From Caballeronia sordidicola (GTDB lineage: Bacteria; Pseudomonadota; Gammaproteobacteria; Burkholderiales; Burkholderiaceae): DNA of 64,000 bases. Position 1 is the stretch's first letter. Each line of letters starts with the position of its first letter. Of the stretch, positions 51,060-60,773 are shown piece after piece. Made by a program: the position numbers and the translations under genes. Below the pieces are notes generated by a model, which was given only the letters and a program-made list of their open reading frames with translations, was not told where the DNA came from and did no database searches. The DNA lies in the NCBI RefSeq assembly GCF_001544455.2, contig NZ_FCOC02000025.1, positions 22,184-86,183 of the forward strand. The letters are read 5' to 3'.

Positions 51060-53183
51060 CTAGTTCGGCACATTCACCGCGCCGCCCCCGAACGTGATCT
51101 CGTTTCCACCGGGCGCGGCGGAAATCGCCGGCAGATTCGCCACCGACAAAGCCGGCGCCGCCCCCGCCGCGCCGCCTCGCGGCACAGTACGCACGACCTG
51201 CGAAGGCGGCAGCGGCGCGCCGCTCTTCAAATGCGCCCACATCAGGTTCAACGCCTGCAGGTTGTAATAGTGCAGCGGGATGAAGCGATTATCGAAACCC
51301 GCGACGCTTAAGAAAGCATCGAAATGCTGGCCGTTCGTCACCTCGTAGAACGACAGGTTGCTCGCGTTGCCCTCGGCGAGCTTGTTCATGGCGGCGTACG
51401 GGCGCGACGCATGGTTGATCGGCACGAGCGTGTCCGAGCGGCCCTGCACGATGATCGCCGGCTTCCCGCGCAGGTTCGCATTCACCCGGATTGCATCGAC
51501 GCTCGCCGTCATCCGCGAGTCGCCGTTCGTCCATAAGCCGCGCACACAGAACGCGCCGGCAAAACTGGCATCGGCGGTGGCGAGCCGGTGATCCGCCGCG
51601 CCCGAATTCCCCGCGTTATAGACGAGATTGATGCCATTGGTCGGTGGCACGCCGTTGCCGTTGCCAAAGACCGTTGGCATGGGCGAAACGAGCGGCGTCA
51701 CGCCCGCCGCGCCGGTAAGCGCATTGGTCGTGCCGAAACTGAAGTTGCACAGGTTGTCGGTCACGCTCGACTGCGTGTAGGCATTGGCGTAAGTCACGGC
51801 AACCGCGGGCACGGCCTGCGAATCCCACATGGCCGCCTGCAGAAGGTCCGAGTCCGTCAGGTAGCCGGCCTGATGCAACTGGGCCAATGCACTGTTCGCC
51901 TGGCTCGTCACATCGCCGCCGGAAATCACGCCGTTGACTGCCAGGGACGCGCATCGGGCTGTGCGTATGGCGGTCGTCGTGGTCAGCGGCAACGCGGTGA
52001 GATAAGGCGCGCCGGCGGCCGCCGGCGCGAGCGCCGCGCAAGGCTGCAGCAGGTTGGCGAGCGACATGTAGTCGGCGAGCGGCCGTCCGAACGACGCCAC
52101 CGGCACGCCGCCCTGGCGCACCGATACCTGCGAAGGAACCTTCAGGTTGATCTGCGGCTCGCCGACCACGACAGCCGTGATCCAGCCTTGCGTGTCCTGC
52201 TCGGCTGCGGCAAGCGACGCGCCGCCGCCATTGCTCACCGACGCCGCTATGGTCGTCACATCGCCGCGGTTATATCGCGTCTTTCGGGTAGTGCCGTCGA
52301 GTGAGCCGTAGGTATCGTTGAGCGCCCAGTATGCGAACTGGATCGCCTGAAGCGTATTCGTGCCCCAGTCTTTCTCCGGATTCTGCTGCGAGTGCGCGTG
52401 CTTGAAAGCGTATCGATTGGGAAATTGCGCATTGAACGCGGCGATGCTCGTCGCGCCCGGATTCGCCGTGAACTCGCTGGTCTTGCCCGCGGCCGCCGCG
52501 CCGGACAAGGTGCCGTCTATCAGGGTGATGAGGTCCGTCGCCAGTTCGTGCGCGCCGTTGCCGCTGCCTTTGTCGGTGTAGGCGACCGCGCAGCCGCGCT
52601 TCAAGCCCCATTCACCCGCCGCCGATATCGCCCCGTACACGCCGCGAGAACCCGACGATGTAGCCGTCACAATGCACGGCTGATCCGGATTGAAACTCGC
52701 CGGGATCTGCACGAGCAGGCTCACGTTTTTTTTGCCGCTGCCATCGTCGGCGAAGGCGAGATATTCCTTGCCGGCGATCTTGCCTTCGCCAAGAGTATCG
52801 TTGCCGTTCAGGTCCACGTTGGGTCCCCAGAAACGGCCGTAGCCGCCGTTCGCGGACATATCCACGAGCGCGCGATAGTTCGAATAGATCGCGAGCCGCC
52901 TAAGCTCCTCCGCAGTCGGTGACAAGGCGTTGGCAACGGCAGGCACACTCGCCGATGCCAGCCCGGTCTTGCCAAGGCCCGCTGTCAGGAGGTCGTCGGT
53001 GTTGCCGTCGTAGGTTTGCGTGCGGACGCTACCCGAAATAAAGCTCGGCAATGAATTGGTTTGCGAACCATTGTTGTTGTCGTCGTTGCCGTGGCAAGCC
53101 ACGAGTCCAACCGCCACGGCAGCAAGCGCCGTTATCCGTGCCGCAGCCACGACGGGCGTCGTGGCCTCCAAGAATAGCTTCAT
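51060..53183 (-). CDS. D-(-)-3-hydroxybutyrate oligomer hydrolase
   Basis: This 707-residue exported esterase cleaves 3-hydroxybutyrate oligomers released from PHB. It has a lipoprotein-type signal with GLVACHG, a Gly/Asn-rich linker (NDDNNNGS), and the family's serine motif SVSNGGGASLAAAEQD. Length and motifs match 3HB-oligomer hydrolases of Burkholderia and Ralstonia. ATG 53183 with GGGAGA upstream is used instead of the track start at 53228. It is a single gene, convergent with the DUF2242 gene by 8 bases. Confidence 0.9.
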   Translation of the reverse strand: MKLFLEATTPVVAAARITALAAVAVGLVACHGNDDNNNGSQTNSLPSFISGSVRTQTYDGNTDDLLTAGLGKTGLASASVPAVANALSPTAEELRRLAIYSNYRALVDMSANGGYGRFWGPNVDLNGNDTLGEGKIAGKEYLAFADDGSGKKNVSLLVQIPASFNPDQPCIVTATSSGSRGVYGAISAAGEWGLKRGCAVAYTDKGSGNGAHELATDLITLIDGTLSGAAAAGKTSEFTANPGATSIAAFNAQFPNRYAFKHAHSQQNPEKDWGTNTLQAIQFAYWALNDTYGSLDGTTRKTRYNRGDVTTIAASVSNGGGASLAAAEQDTQGWITAVVVGEPQINLKVPSQVSVRQGGVPVASFGRPLADYMSLANLLQPCAALAPAAAGAPYLTALPLTTTTAIRTARCASLAVNGVISGGDVTSQANSALAQLHQAGYLTDSDLLQAAMWDSQAVPAVAVTYANAYTQSSVTDNLCNFSFGTTNALTGAAGVTPLVSPMPTVFGNGNGVPPTNGINLVYNAGNSGAADHRLATADASFAGAFCVRGLWTNGDSRMTASVDAIRVNANLRGKPAIIVQGRSDTLVPINHASRPYAAMNKLAEGNASNLSFYEVTNGQHFDAFLSVAGFDNRFIPLHYYNLQALNLMWAHLKSGAPLPPSQVVRTVPRGGAAGAAPALSVANLPAISAAPGGNEITFGGGAVNVPN

Positions 53184-53311
53184 GGCATCTCCCTGAATTC
53201 TTATTGTCCGGGCGCGCTTGTTCTCCACGCACTGGCGTCACTCAAACACAAACCGGCGCGGCGCTGCTACCCGGCAATACCCGGCCACCCTTCAAAATCA
53301 GGACGGCAAAT

Positions 53312-53351
53312 AAAAACGGGCTCCAGCGCATGAAGCGCCGGAGCCCGTTTT
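53312..53351. terminator. Rho-independent terminator downstream of the BON-domain gene
   Basis: Arms 53313-53329 and 53335-53351 pair over 17 positions with one mismatch and a five-base loop. An A run on the left supplies T residues on the minus strand, ending the BON-protein transcript before the 3HB-oligomer hydrolase gene. Confidence 0.85.
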
Positions 53352-53430
53352 GAACCACTTAACCCCTTCAACCGCCGCGTTGCCAACAGCAATGCGGCGG
53401 CATTCGGAAGGCGGCAGGTTCAGACCTGCA

Positions 53431-53793
53431 TCACGAACCGTTTTGCGGTGCGAGCGACAGCTTGTTCGACACCGACTTCACGCCGGCGACGCCCTTCGCG
53501 ACTTCTTCGGCCTGCGGAATCTGCGCGCCGTCCGGCACCGAACCCGTCAGGGTCACAGCGCCGCCGCGTGCGCGCACGAAGATGTTCGACACGTCGATGC
53601 CCTGCGCCTTGCCCAACGCACGACGCACATCCAGACCGAGCTTGCGGTCGGTCTTCTTGGTGGTCTTGGCCGTAGCCTTGGCGGTTGCCGCGTCCGTGGT
53701 GGCCGCGGCATCGCTTGATTGAGCATAAGCGCTCGACGCCACCGCGACGCACAGCACGACGCCCAGCGCCTTCAACATATCGACTGCTTTCAT
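53431..53793 (-). CDS. BON-domain periplasmic protein
   Basis: This 120-residue protein has a signal peptide (MLKALGVVLCVAVASSAYAQ), a Thr/Ala/Lys-rich linker, then one BON domain (LDVRRALGKAQGIDVSNIFVRARGG, AVTLTGSVPDGAQIPQAEEV, VKSVSNKL in succession). BON domains bind phospholipid or other envelope surfaces; OsmY and Kbp are relatives. ATG 53793 with AAAGGAGAAACC is used, not the track start at 54375. It is monocistronic with its own terminator. Confidence 0.9.
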   Translation of the reverse strand: MKAVDMLKALGVVLCVAVASSAYAQSSDAAATTDAATAKATAKTTKKTDRKLGLDVRRALGKAQGIDVSNIFVRARGGAVTLTGSVPDGAQIPQAEEVAKGVAGVKSVSNKLSLAPQNGS

Positions 53794-54515
53794 GGTTTCT
53801 CCTTTTGTTTCGCTTTGGACTTCGCAAAGTTGTACTTCTTTGTGCTTCTTTTGGACCGCATCAACCCAGCGGCTTGCTACGACATCTTGCGGCCCGCCCA
53901 ATGAATCCCGACCTTTGAAAGTCGAAACACACAGGTAAAGCCGGCGATGCTGGCGACACGGTGTTGCGAGAGACTGGCGAAAAAAAAACGAATGTCCGGC
54001 CGTTCTTGTACGGATATCACTCCGTTGACTCAGGACACGAGCTGCTGCACATCGCGCGACGCTGCCGGTTCTGCACGGAGTGTTTGCTCCGAAATGCCGG
54101 TTGGGCGGCGCGGACGCTGGTTCTGCGGCGGCGAACGTCAATTTAATCCAGCCTTGCAAGAAGCGCAAAGCATTTAACACGATGACACGCATCCGTGGGT
54201 TTATCGTGACGCTCGCGACAAAATTCATACTGGATAAACATGGCTTAGGGCGTGCCCCTGATTCGGCCGGATTTCCGATCATGTACCATCGGCGACAATT
54301 CGGGCCGGCTGAAACAGGCATTGGGTCGTAACCGCAGTGCGCCCATTCTCCTTGCATTCTCCCGGCGATATTCACGCGAATACCGAATAACCCCTGTGTT
54401 TAGTGAATAAGGGTTTTCCCTTTTCCTTATCCGCTTTTTTATTTCCGTATTTAAAAGACTCGCGGCTTTAATGGTTTGGCGTGGCGCTTCAAGCCCCGCT
54501 TCAACGCACTCGACA
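53794..54515. other. Long divergent intergenic region
   Basis: About 720 bases separate the BON-protein gene from the TAXI-protein gene. It is AT-richer near 54180-54470, which fits promoters, but no ORF is convincing and no clear operator was recognised. A run of nine A residues occurs near 53980. Confidence 0.5.
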
Positions 54516-55979
54516 ATGATCCAATCTCCCGGCCAGAAACCTTCCGCTCCGGACGCTCCGCCAAAATCGCGCGCCCGGCGCATCAAGCCTTCCATGGCGC
54601 GTTTCGTCGCCATCTCCTGGCGCGATCTCGCGGTGTCATTCGGTCCGATCCTGCTGGTCAGCGCGGCGGCCATCTATCTTGCCGTGCGCCTGATCCAGCC
54701 CGCGCCGCCCAGCACGCTGACCATGTCGGCGGGAACCAAGGGCAGTTCCTTCTGGAACAACGCCCAGCAATACAAGAAGATTCTCGCGCGCAACGGCATC
54801 ACGCTGAACGTGCTGGAATCGCAAGGATCGCTCGATAACCTGCAGAAACTCGAAGATCCGAATTCGAACGTGGACGTGGGTTTCGTGCAAGGCGGCATGT
54901 CGGCTGCCGCCGCCGGCGTGCCGGGCGGAGCGTCATCGGGCGCGGCCGACAAACGCGAGAACCTCGTCTCGCTCGGCAGCGTGTCGTACGTGCCGCTGGC
55001 GGTGTTCTATCGCGGGGCGCCGCTCACGCGGCTCTCCGAACTCAAGGGCAAGCGCCTTGCCATCAGCACCGAAGGCAGCGGCACCCGGGCGCTCGCGCTG
55101 GCGGTCTTGAAAGCGAACGGCATCGAACCGGGCGGCGACACCGAATTGCTGCCGCTCGCGGGCGACGCCGCCGCTGACGCGCTGACGAACGGCACTATCG
55201 ACGCCGCGTTTCTCACGGGCGATTCGGCGCAGCCGCCGACCATGGGCAAGCTGTACAGGACGCCCGGCATCCATTTCTTCGACTTCACCCAGGCCGACGC
55301 CTACGCGCGCCGCTTTCCCTACCTGAAGGTGCTCGAATTGCCGATGGGCGCCTTCGATCTGGCCAAAAACCTGCCCGCGCATCGCATCCGACTGATCGCG
55401 CCCACCGCCGAACTGATTGCCCGGGACGGCCTGCACCCGGCGCTTTCCGACCTCCTGATCGAAGCTGCGAAGGAAGTCCACGGCCGCGCGAACCTGATGC
55501 AGTCGGCCAACGAATTCCCCGCGCCGCTCGCGCACGAGTTCCGCATCAGCGACGACGCCGAGCGTTACTACAAATCCGGCAAGGGCTTCCTGTATAGAAC
55601 CTTGCCGTTCTGGATCGCGAGCCTGGCGGACCGGGTGATCGTGCTGCTGGTGCCGATTATCGTGGTGCTGATCCCGGGCTTCCGGCTCGTGCCGGGACTT
55701 TACCGGTGGCGCGTGAGATCGCGCATCTACAAGATCTATGGCGCGCTGATCGCCATCGAGCGCGAAGCGATGACCGACCCGGACACCGTCCAGCGCGACG
55801 CCTTGATCGAGCGTCTGGACGACATTGAAGGAAAGGTGAATCAGATGAAAATGCCGCTCGCCTATGCCGACCAGTTCTATGTGCTGCGGGAACATATCGG
55901 CTTCGTACGGCAGCGTTTGACCCTCGTTCAAAGCGCCGCGCGCGACACACAGGCAGACAGCGTTCAGCACACCACGTAA
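54516..55979 (+). CDS. TAXI-family TRAP transporter solute-binding-like protein, membrane-anchored
   Basis: This 487-residue protein has a cytoplasmic N-terminus, a membrane segment (about residues 43-63), then a TAXI-type solute-binding domain (TMSAGTKGSSFWNNAQQYK, VDVGFVQGG, LGSVSYVPLAVFYR, GSGTRALALAVL). A second membrane segment, VLLVPIIVVLIPGF, is followed by a charged helical tail. Classical TAXI proteins are free periplasmic binding proteins with a neighbouring fused TRAP permease; none is present here. ATG 54516 is the likely start although its ribosome site is weak. Sensor or transporter roles are both possible. Confidence 0.85.
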   Translation: MIQSPGQKPSAPDAPPKSRARRIKPSMARFVAISWRDLAVSFGPILLVSAAAIYLAVRLIQPAPPSTLTMSAGTKGSSFWNNAQQYKKILARNGITLNVLESQGSLDNLQKLEDPNSNVDVGFVQGGMSAAAAGVPGGASSGAADKRENLVSLGSVSYVPLAVFYRGAPLTRLSELKGKRLAISTEGSGTRALALAVLKANGIEPGGDTELLPLAGDAAADALTNGTIDAAFLTGDSAQPPTMGKLYRTPGIHFFDFTQADAYARRFPYLKVLELPMGAFDLAKNLPAHRIRLIAPTAELIARDGLHPALSDLLIEAAKEVHGRANLMQSANEFPAPLAHEFRISDDAERYYKSGKGFLYRTLPFWIASLADRVIVLLVPIIVVLIPGFRLVPGLYRWRVRSRIYKIYGALIAIEREAMTDPDTVQRDALIERLDDIEGKVNQMKMPLAYADQFYVLREHIGFVRQRLTLVQSAARDTQADSVQHTT

Positions 55980-56053
55980 TATCGAAAGCTGAAACGACGG
56001 CAACCTGAATTTCAGGTGCCGCGTGAAGGGCACCACATGCCAGGGAGATTCAG

Positions 56054-56704
56054 ATGAGCGCCTCGCCTTCCACCGATCCGCGCCAGCCGTACTTTTTTTT
56101 CGATTTCAATTCTCCCTTTTCGTATCTGTTGCTGGAACAGCATGAAAAGTGGCCGAACATGCCGTTCGAGGTGCTGCCGATCGATTACCTGTTGCTGCTC
56201 AAGCACTGGGGCCAGCCGATGCCCGGCTCCATCCCGCCCAAGCGCGTCTTCATGTACCGGTACGCGCTGTTTCGGGCCGAACAGTTGGGCATTCCGTTCA
56301 AGATGCCGCCGTCGCATCCGTTCAATTCCAGCAAGGCGCTGCGGCTGGCAGTGGCGTCGGGCGGGGAAATTGGCTGTATCCGCGAGATTTTCCGGTTTAT
56401 CTGGAAACAAGGCCGCGATCCATCCACGGAAGAAGGTTTCGACGATCTCTGCCGCCATGTCGGTCTGCCCGACGGCGCAAAAATGATCGAACTCGAGGAT
56501 GTCAAGGCGACGCTGCAGGCAAACGTTGAGCGGGCGATCGAACTCGGCGTGTTCGGCGTGCCGACCTTCGTGGTGAACCAGCAATTGTTCTGGGGCGAAG
56601 ACACCTTGCCGATGGCGCTCTACGTGGCCCGGTCGCCAAACTGGCTCGACGGCGCCGAAGTACAGCGCATCAGCAACCTGCCGAGGACCGCGCCGCAAAT
56701 CTAA
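56054..56704 (+). CDS. 2-hydroxychromene-2-carboxylate isomerase-like protein (DsbA-fold)
   Basis: This 216-residue thioredoxin/GST-kappa-like protein starts with FFFDFNSPFSYLLLEQH (the SPFSY segment binds glutathione) and has FGVPTFVVNQQLFWGED near the C-terminus. HCCA isomerases act in naphthalene-type ring degradation, but many homologues serve unknown glutathione-dependent isomerisations. No aromatic-degradation genes are adjacent, so the substrate is open. GGGAGATTC upstream supports ATG 56054. Confidence 0.85.
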   Translation: MSASPSTDPRQPYFFFDFNSPFSYLLLEQHEKWPNMPFEVLPIDYLLLLKHWGQPMPGSIPPKRVFMYRYALFRAEQLGIPFKMPPSHPFNSSKALRLAVASGGEIGCIREIFRFIWKQGRDPSTEEGFDDLCRHVGLPDGAKMIELEDVKATLQANVERAIELGVFGVPTFVVNQQLFWGEDTLPMALYVARSPNWLDGAEVQRISNLPRTAPQI

Positions 56705-56837
56705 CGCGGCTCAGGCAACTGCTCCTATCCCGCGCATAGCGGCCACGCTATGGCGCGCGGGACGGGCCGGGCTTACCGTAGCGGCTCCGGCGTGCATCGC
56801 CATGTTTCACGTATGGGCCCGCCCGAGCTCCTCGCCA

Positions 56838-57791
56838 ATGAACGATCCCGACGATTCAGCATCGACCGATTCCCTCGATATCTGGCTGATCCGCGTCCTG
56901 CAGACGCTCCTGACCGAGCGCAGCGTCACGCAAGCCGCGCTGCGACTAAACCAGACCCAGCCGGCCATCAGCACGGCGCTGCGGCGTCTGCGCGACCTTC
57001 TTGGCGACCCAATTCTGGTACGCGGCAAGCAGGGAATGGTGCCGACCGAGTATGGCGCGTCCCTGCTGCCCGCCACGCAGCGCGCGCTGCGCGACGTTGA
57101 GTTCGTCGCGACGCCCCATGGCGTCTTCGATCCCGCCACCTCGCGACGCACGTTCCGTGTGGCCGCGCCGGATTATCTGAACGACTTTTTCATGCCGACG
57201 ATGATCCGCGCATTCCGCACGGCGGCGCCGAATGCGCGGCTGGAAATCGAATCGCTCAGTCCCACGCTCGATCACGAACGCGCGCTGGACGACGGCGATC
57301 TCGATCTGGTTGTCGGCAACTGGGAAAACCCGGAACCGCGTTTTGCCCGCCGCGCGCTTTTCACCGATCGCTTCGTGTGCCTCATGCGGCGTGGGCATCC
57401 GCTCGCGCGGGAACCGCTGACAGCCGCGCGTTACGCGCTTGCCGCGCACCTCGCGCCGACCGCTTATAGCGGGGCGAAACGGCATCCCATCGATATTGGC
57501 CTGGCGAGCGCCGGCATCAAGCGGCGCGTGGTGGTCACGCTGCCCTACTTTGGTCTCGTGCCGCAAACGCTGCTGCAATCCGACCTGATCTTCACCGCGA
57601 CACGCCGCTTCGCCTTGCACTATGCAGCGCTGTTGCCGCTCGTGGTGATGGAGTCGCCGATCGAATTTCCGCCTATCGAAAGCTATTTGATGTCCCTGCC
57701 CGATGTCAGCCGCCCAACCGATCTGACCTGGCTGCAAGCCTTGATGACCGATGTTTCCCAGGAGCTTACCGGCCAACCTGCGCCGGATTAA
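56838..57791 (+). CDS. LysR-family transcriptional regulator
   Basis: This 317-residue protein has an N-terminal winged helix (VTQAALRLNQTQPAISTALRRLRD) and a C-terminal effector domain with DLVVGNWENPEPRFARRALF and FVCLMRRGHPLA. It belongs to the NodD/PcpR-like branch judging by the WLIRVLQTLLTERS start. ATG 56838 is chosen as giving the usual N-terminus. The MFS gene downstream on the same strand is a possible target, but the spacing (200 bases) suggests separate promoters. Confidence 0.9.
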   Translation: MNDPDDSASTDSLDIWLIRVLQTLLTERSVTQAALRLNQTQPAISTALRRLRDLLGDPILVRGKQGMVPTEYGASLLPATQRALRDVEFVATPHGVFDPATSRRTFRVAAPDYLNDFFMPTMIRAFRTAAPNARLEIESLSPTLDHERALDDGDLDLVVGNWENPEPRFARRALFTDRFVCLMRRGHPLAREPLTAARYALAAHLAPTAYSGAKRHPIDIGLASAGIKRRVVVTLPYFGLVPQTLLQSDLIFTATRRFALHYAALLPLVVMESPIEFPPIESYLMSLPDVSRPTDLTWLQALMTDVSQELTGQPAPD

Positions 57792-57990
57792 GCGGTAGGA
57801 ATTTCGTTTTCGGTATCGATTCCGCGCCGCAGCAAACTTTTAATGGGACCGCGAAAATCCGCCAATCCCTTGCTGGTTAAGGATCTCCGCGCATTAAGAG
57901 ACTGCAGAAATATCGCACAGACCATACGCCGCGGCCAAACCTGTGGGAAAATCACGCTTTTTCAGCAATATCAACCCCGCACTTACCCCA

Positions 57991-59205
57991 ATGTCCACCG
58001 AAGCTCCGTTGTCCCGCCGTGCCGATTTCGCCATTACCGGGCGAATTGTCGCTGTCGTCGTTTTCACGTTCATTTGCTACCTGACCATTGGCATTCCGCT
58101 CGCGGTGTTGCCGGGTTTCGTGCATCTGGACCTCGGCTACGGATCGATAATGGCGGGCGTGGCGATCAGCGTGCAGTACTTCGCGACCCTGGCTTCGCGT
58201 CCGCTCGCGGGGCGCGCCGCCGACAGCATCGGCCCGAAGCAGACCGTGCTGCGCGGACTGACCGCCTGCGCGATCAGCGGCGTGCTCCTGCTCTGCGCCG
58301 CGCTCGCCGAACAGTGGCATCCGGTGAGTCTCGCGCTGCTAATCGTGAGCCGCCTGGTGCTCGGTTTCGGCGAGAGTCTGGTCGGAACGGGCGCGATCAC
58401 GTGGGGTATCGGACGGGTCGGGCCCAGCCAGAGCGGACGCGTGATCTCGTGGAACGGTATTGCGACCTACGGCGCGCTCGCGCTTGGCGCGCCGCTTGGC
58501 GTGGCGATGGAGCACGCGCTCGGATTTGCATCGCTGGGCGCGTTCGTGATTGCGCTCGGCGGCCTCGGCTACTGGCTCGCCACGCGCATGGGGCCCGTGC
58601 CGGTGGTTCACGGCGAGCGCATGTCGTACCGCAGCGTGTTCTTTCGCGTATTGCCGCACGGCATGGGGCTCGCGCTGGGATCGGCGGGATTCGGGTCCAT
58701 TGCCACGTTCATCACGCTCTTTTACGCCGCGCATAACTGGCCGAACGCAGCGCTTTCGCTGACCGTGTTCGGTACGATGTTCGTCGGCGCGCGGCTGTTG
58801 TTCGCCAACACCATCAAGATGTTTGGCGGTTTTCGCGTGGCCATTGTCTCGTTCGCGTTCGAGTGCGTCGGCCTGCTGATGCTCTGGCTCGCCGCCGATC
58901 CGGCCTTCGCGCTGGCCGGTGCGGCGCTGACCGGCTTCGGTTTCGCGCTGATCTTTCCGGCGCTCGGCGTGGAAGCGGTCGGACTTGTTCCGCCTGCGAG
59001 CCGGGGCGCGGCGTTATCGGCGTATTCGGTGTTTCTCGATCTTTCGCTGGGCGTGACCGGGCCGCTGGCCGGATATGTCGCCGGCGAATTCGGCTTCAGT
59101 TCCGTGTACCTGTTTGCGGCGATTGCATCGGCGGCAGGCGTGGCGCTGACGGTCGCGCTGTATATGCGCACCGGGCGCGGACTGGGCGGCGCGGCAACGG
59201 CCTGA
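57991..59205 (+). CDS. MFS transporter (YhhS/YfcJ-like)
   Basis: This 404-residue inner-membrane carrier has 12 predicted helices. The MFS loop motif is GRAADSIGPKQTVLRG between helices 2 and 3, and GFGESLVGTGAITWGIGRV lies in helix 5. The short loops and the YhhS-type N-terminus (TGRIVAVVVFTFICYLTIG) suggest an efflux carrier for small organic compounds. ATG 57991 is used because earlier in-frame codons give a non-hydrophobic leader. A hairpin terminator follows. Confidence 0.88.
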   Translation: MSTEAPLSRRADFAITGRIVAVVVFTFICYLTIGIPLAVLPGFVHLDLGYGSIMAGVAISVQYFATLASRPLAGRAADSIGPKQTVLRGLTACAISGVLLLCAALAEQWHPVSLALLIVSRLVLGFGESLVGTGAITWGIGRVGPSQSGRVISWNGIATYGALALGAPLGVAMEHALGFASLGAFVIALGGLGYWLATRMGPVPVVHGERMSYRSVFFRVLPHGMGLALGSAGFGSIATFITLFYAAHNWPNAALSLTVFGTMFVGARLLFANTIKMFGGFRVAIVSFAFECVGLLMLWLAADPAFALAGAALTGFGFALIFPALGVEAVGLVPPASRGAALSAYSVFLDLSLGVTGPLAGYVAGEFGFSSVYLFAAIASAAGVALTVALYMRTGRGLGGAATA

Positions 59206-59235
59206 AGGTTCGGCGATTCGGCAAAGCGCGTTGAG

Positions 59236-59259
59236 AACGTCCGCTTACGCGGACGTTTT
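59236..59259 (+). terminator. Short hairpin terminator after the MFS gene
   Basis: Arms AACGTCCGC (59236-59244) and GCGGACGTT (59249-59257) with a TTAC loop and a four-T stretch. Confidence 0.7.
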
Positions 59260-59326
59260 GCATTGGCCGGCAGGACTTCGAGGCATGCCATAATTTTCCG
59301 GCGATCCTGCTTCGGGAGCCAAGCTC

Positions 59327-59908
59327 ATGTCCAATCCGCTATCCCGCCATTTTCTCAGCATGGCTTATAACAACGCGTGGGCGAACCATCGTTTGTTGAA
59401 AGCGTGTTCGCAACTAAGCCAGGAAGCGTTCGTCGCGCCCCGAACGGGGTTCTTTCCGTCCATCAAGGCGACGCTCAATCACAACCTGACGGTGGACTGG
59501 CTTTACATCGATGCACTGGAGCGAGAACTTCACGGCAAGCCTCCGAACGGCGACATTGCGACGTTCTTCGAGCCGGAAGAACACTACGCGGCCTGTGCGG
59601 ACCTGCAGCGCGAACAACGGCTCGCGGATCATCGGCTGATTGAATACGCCAAGCATCTCACCGATACCACCCTCGAGCGCCCCGTCACGATCATACGCCC
59701 GCGCGCCACGCAGCGCGAAACGCGCACGCGGCTGCTCGGCCATCTCTTTCAGCATCAGATCCATCATCGTGGGCAAGCGCACGCCATGCTCTCGGCAACC
59801 GCGGTCGCGCCGCCACAACTCGACGAATTCTTCTGCGAGATGGACACCGCGCTACGCGCCACCGACCTCGCCGAAATGGGCCTGAGCGAGCGGCAAGTCT
59901 GGGGCTGA
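59327..59908 (+). CDS. DinB-family metal-binding protein
   Basis: This 193-residue four-helix bundle has the likely metal histidines in TLNHNLTVDWLYID (His near 46) and LLGHLFQHQIHHRGQAHAML (the HxxxHRGQ signature). DinB proteins often act as thiol-dependent transferases or DNA-damage-associated factors of unknown substrate. ATG 59327 has GGGAGCC upstream. It appears monocistronic. Confidence 0.9.
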   Translation: MSNPLSRHFLSMAYNNAWANHRLLKACSQLSQEAFVAPRTGFFPSIKATLNHNLTVDWLYIDALERELHGKPPNGDIATFFEPEEHYAACADLQREQRLADHRLIEYAKHLTDTTLERPVTIIRPRATQRETRTRLLGHLFQHQIHHRGQAHAMLSATAVAPPQLDEFFCEMDTALRATDLAEMGLSERQVWG

Positions 59909-60014
59909 AACACGGGATCACCGGCAACGGACTGTTTGCTATTGCGAACGAAACCAAACCACCGTTGCGCTGCTTGTCTTAGAATCGCCGCTTGGTCCTC
60001 ACTTCCTGCGCTCT

Positions 60015-60761
60015 ATGAACTCCACATCGGAAGACCGCTGGCGCGACTTGCGCCCGGACCCGGACAGTGACACGCCGCTTTATCTGCAACTCGCCCGCAA
60101 GCTCGGCAACGCGATCCACGATAACCGCTGGAACGCTGGCGAAGCGCTGCCTTCGGAGCGGGTGCTGTCGGAAGCGCTGGGGGTATCGCGGATCACCTCG
60201 CGCAAGGCCATTGCGCTGCTGGTCGAACAAGGACTCATACGACGCACGCAAGGCGCGGGATCGTTCATCACGCCGCGTTATGAAGACCCGCTTTCGCGCC
60301 TGTCGAGCTTCAGCGAGATGCTGCGTCGACGTGGTTTCACGCCCGGCTCGAAGTGGCTTTCGCGCGTGATCGAACCCGCGAATCGCGACGAAGTGATCCA
60401 ACTTGGATTGTCGCCGGCGGCGGCCGTTGCACGCTTGCGGCGCTTGCGTACGGCCGATGGCATTGTCATGGCGGTGGAAAATTCGACCTTTCCGGCGGCG
60501 CTGATTCCTGATCCACAAGCTGTCGGCGATTCGCTTTACAGTTTTCTCGAGCAGCGCAATCTGTCTATCGTGCGCGCCTTGCAGCATTTTCGCGCGGTGA
60601 ATGCGAGCGATGAAATCGCGGCGCAAATGGGGATCGCGCCGCACGACGCGCTGTTGCTGATCACACGCGTAGGTTATACGGCCGACCAGCGCCCGATCGA
60701 ACTCACCGATACCTACTGCCGCAACGACTATTACGACTTCGTCGCGGAGCTGCGGAAGTAA
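60015..60761 (+). CDS. GntR/HutC-family transcriptional regulator
   Basis: This 248-residue regulator has an N-terminal winged helix (PLYLQLARKLGNAIHDNRW, LPSERVLSEALGVSRITSRKAIALL) and a C-terminal UTRA ligand domain starting near residue 95 (LSSFSEMLRRRGFTPGSK). It converges on the CoA-transferase gene with a 12-base gap. UTRA regulators typically sense sugars, amino acids or fatty acids; the ligand is not clear. Confidence 0.92.
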   Translation: MNSTSEDRWRDLRPDPDSDTPLYLQLARKLGNAIHDNRWNAGEALPSERVLSEALGVSRITSRKAIALLVEQGLIRRTQGAGSFITPRYEDPLSRLSSFSEMLRRRGFTPGSKWLSRVIEPANRDEVIQLGLSPAAAVARLRRLRTADGIVMAVENSTFPAALIPDPQAVGDSLYSFLEQRNLSIVRALQHFRAVNASDEIAAQMGIAPHDALLLITRVGYTADQRPIELTDTYCRNDYYDFVAELRK

Positions 60762-60773
60762 TCGGACCCGGTT

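Noticed and set aside
54933..56036. 367-codon minus-strand frame opposite the TAXI-protein gene
   Set aside because: Antisense shadow; composition (Arg, His, Gln) and lack of motifs indicate noncoding.
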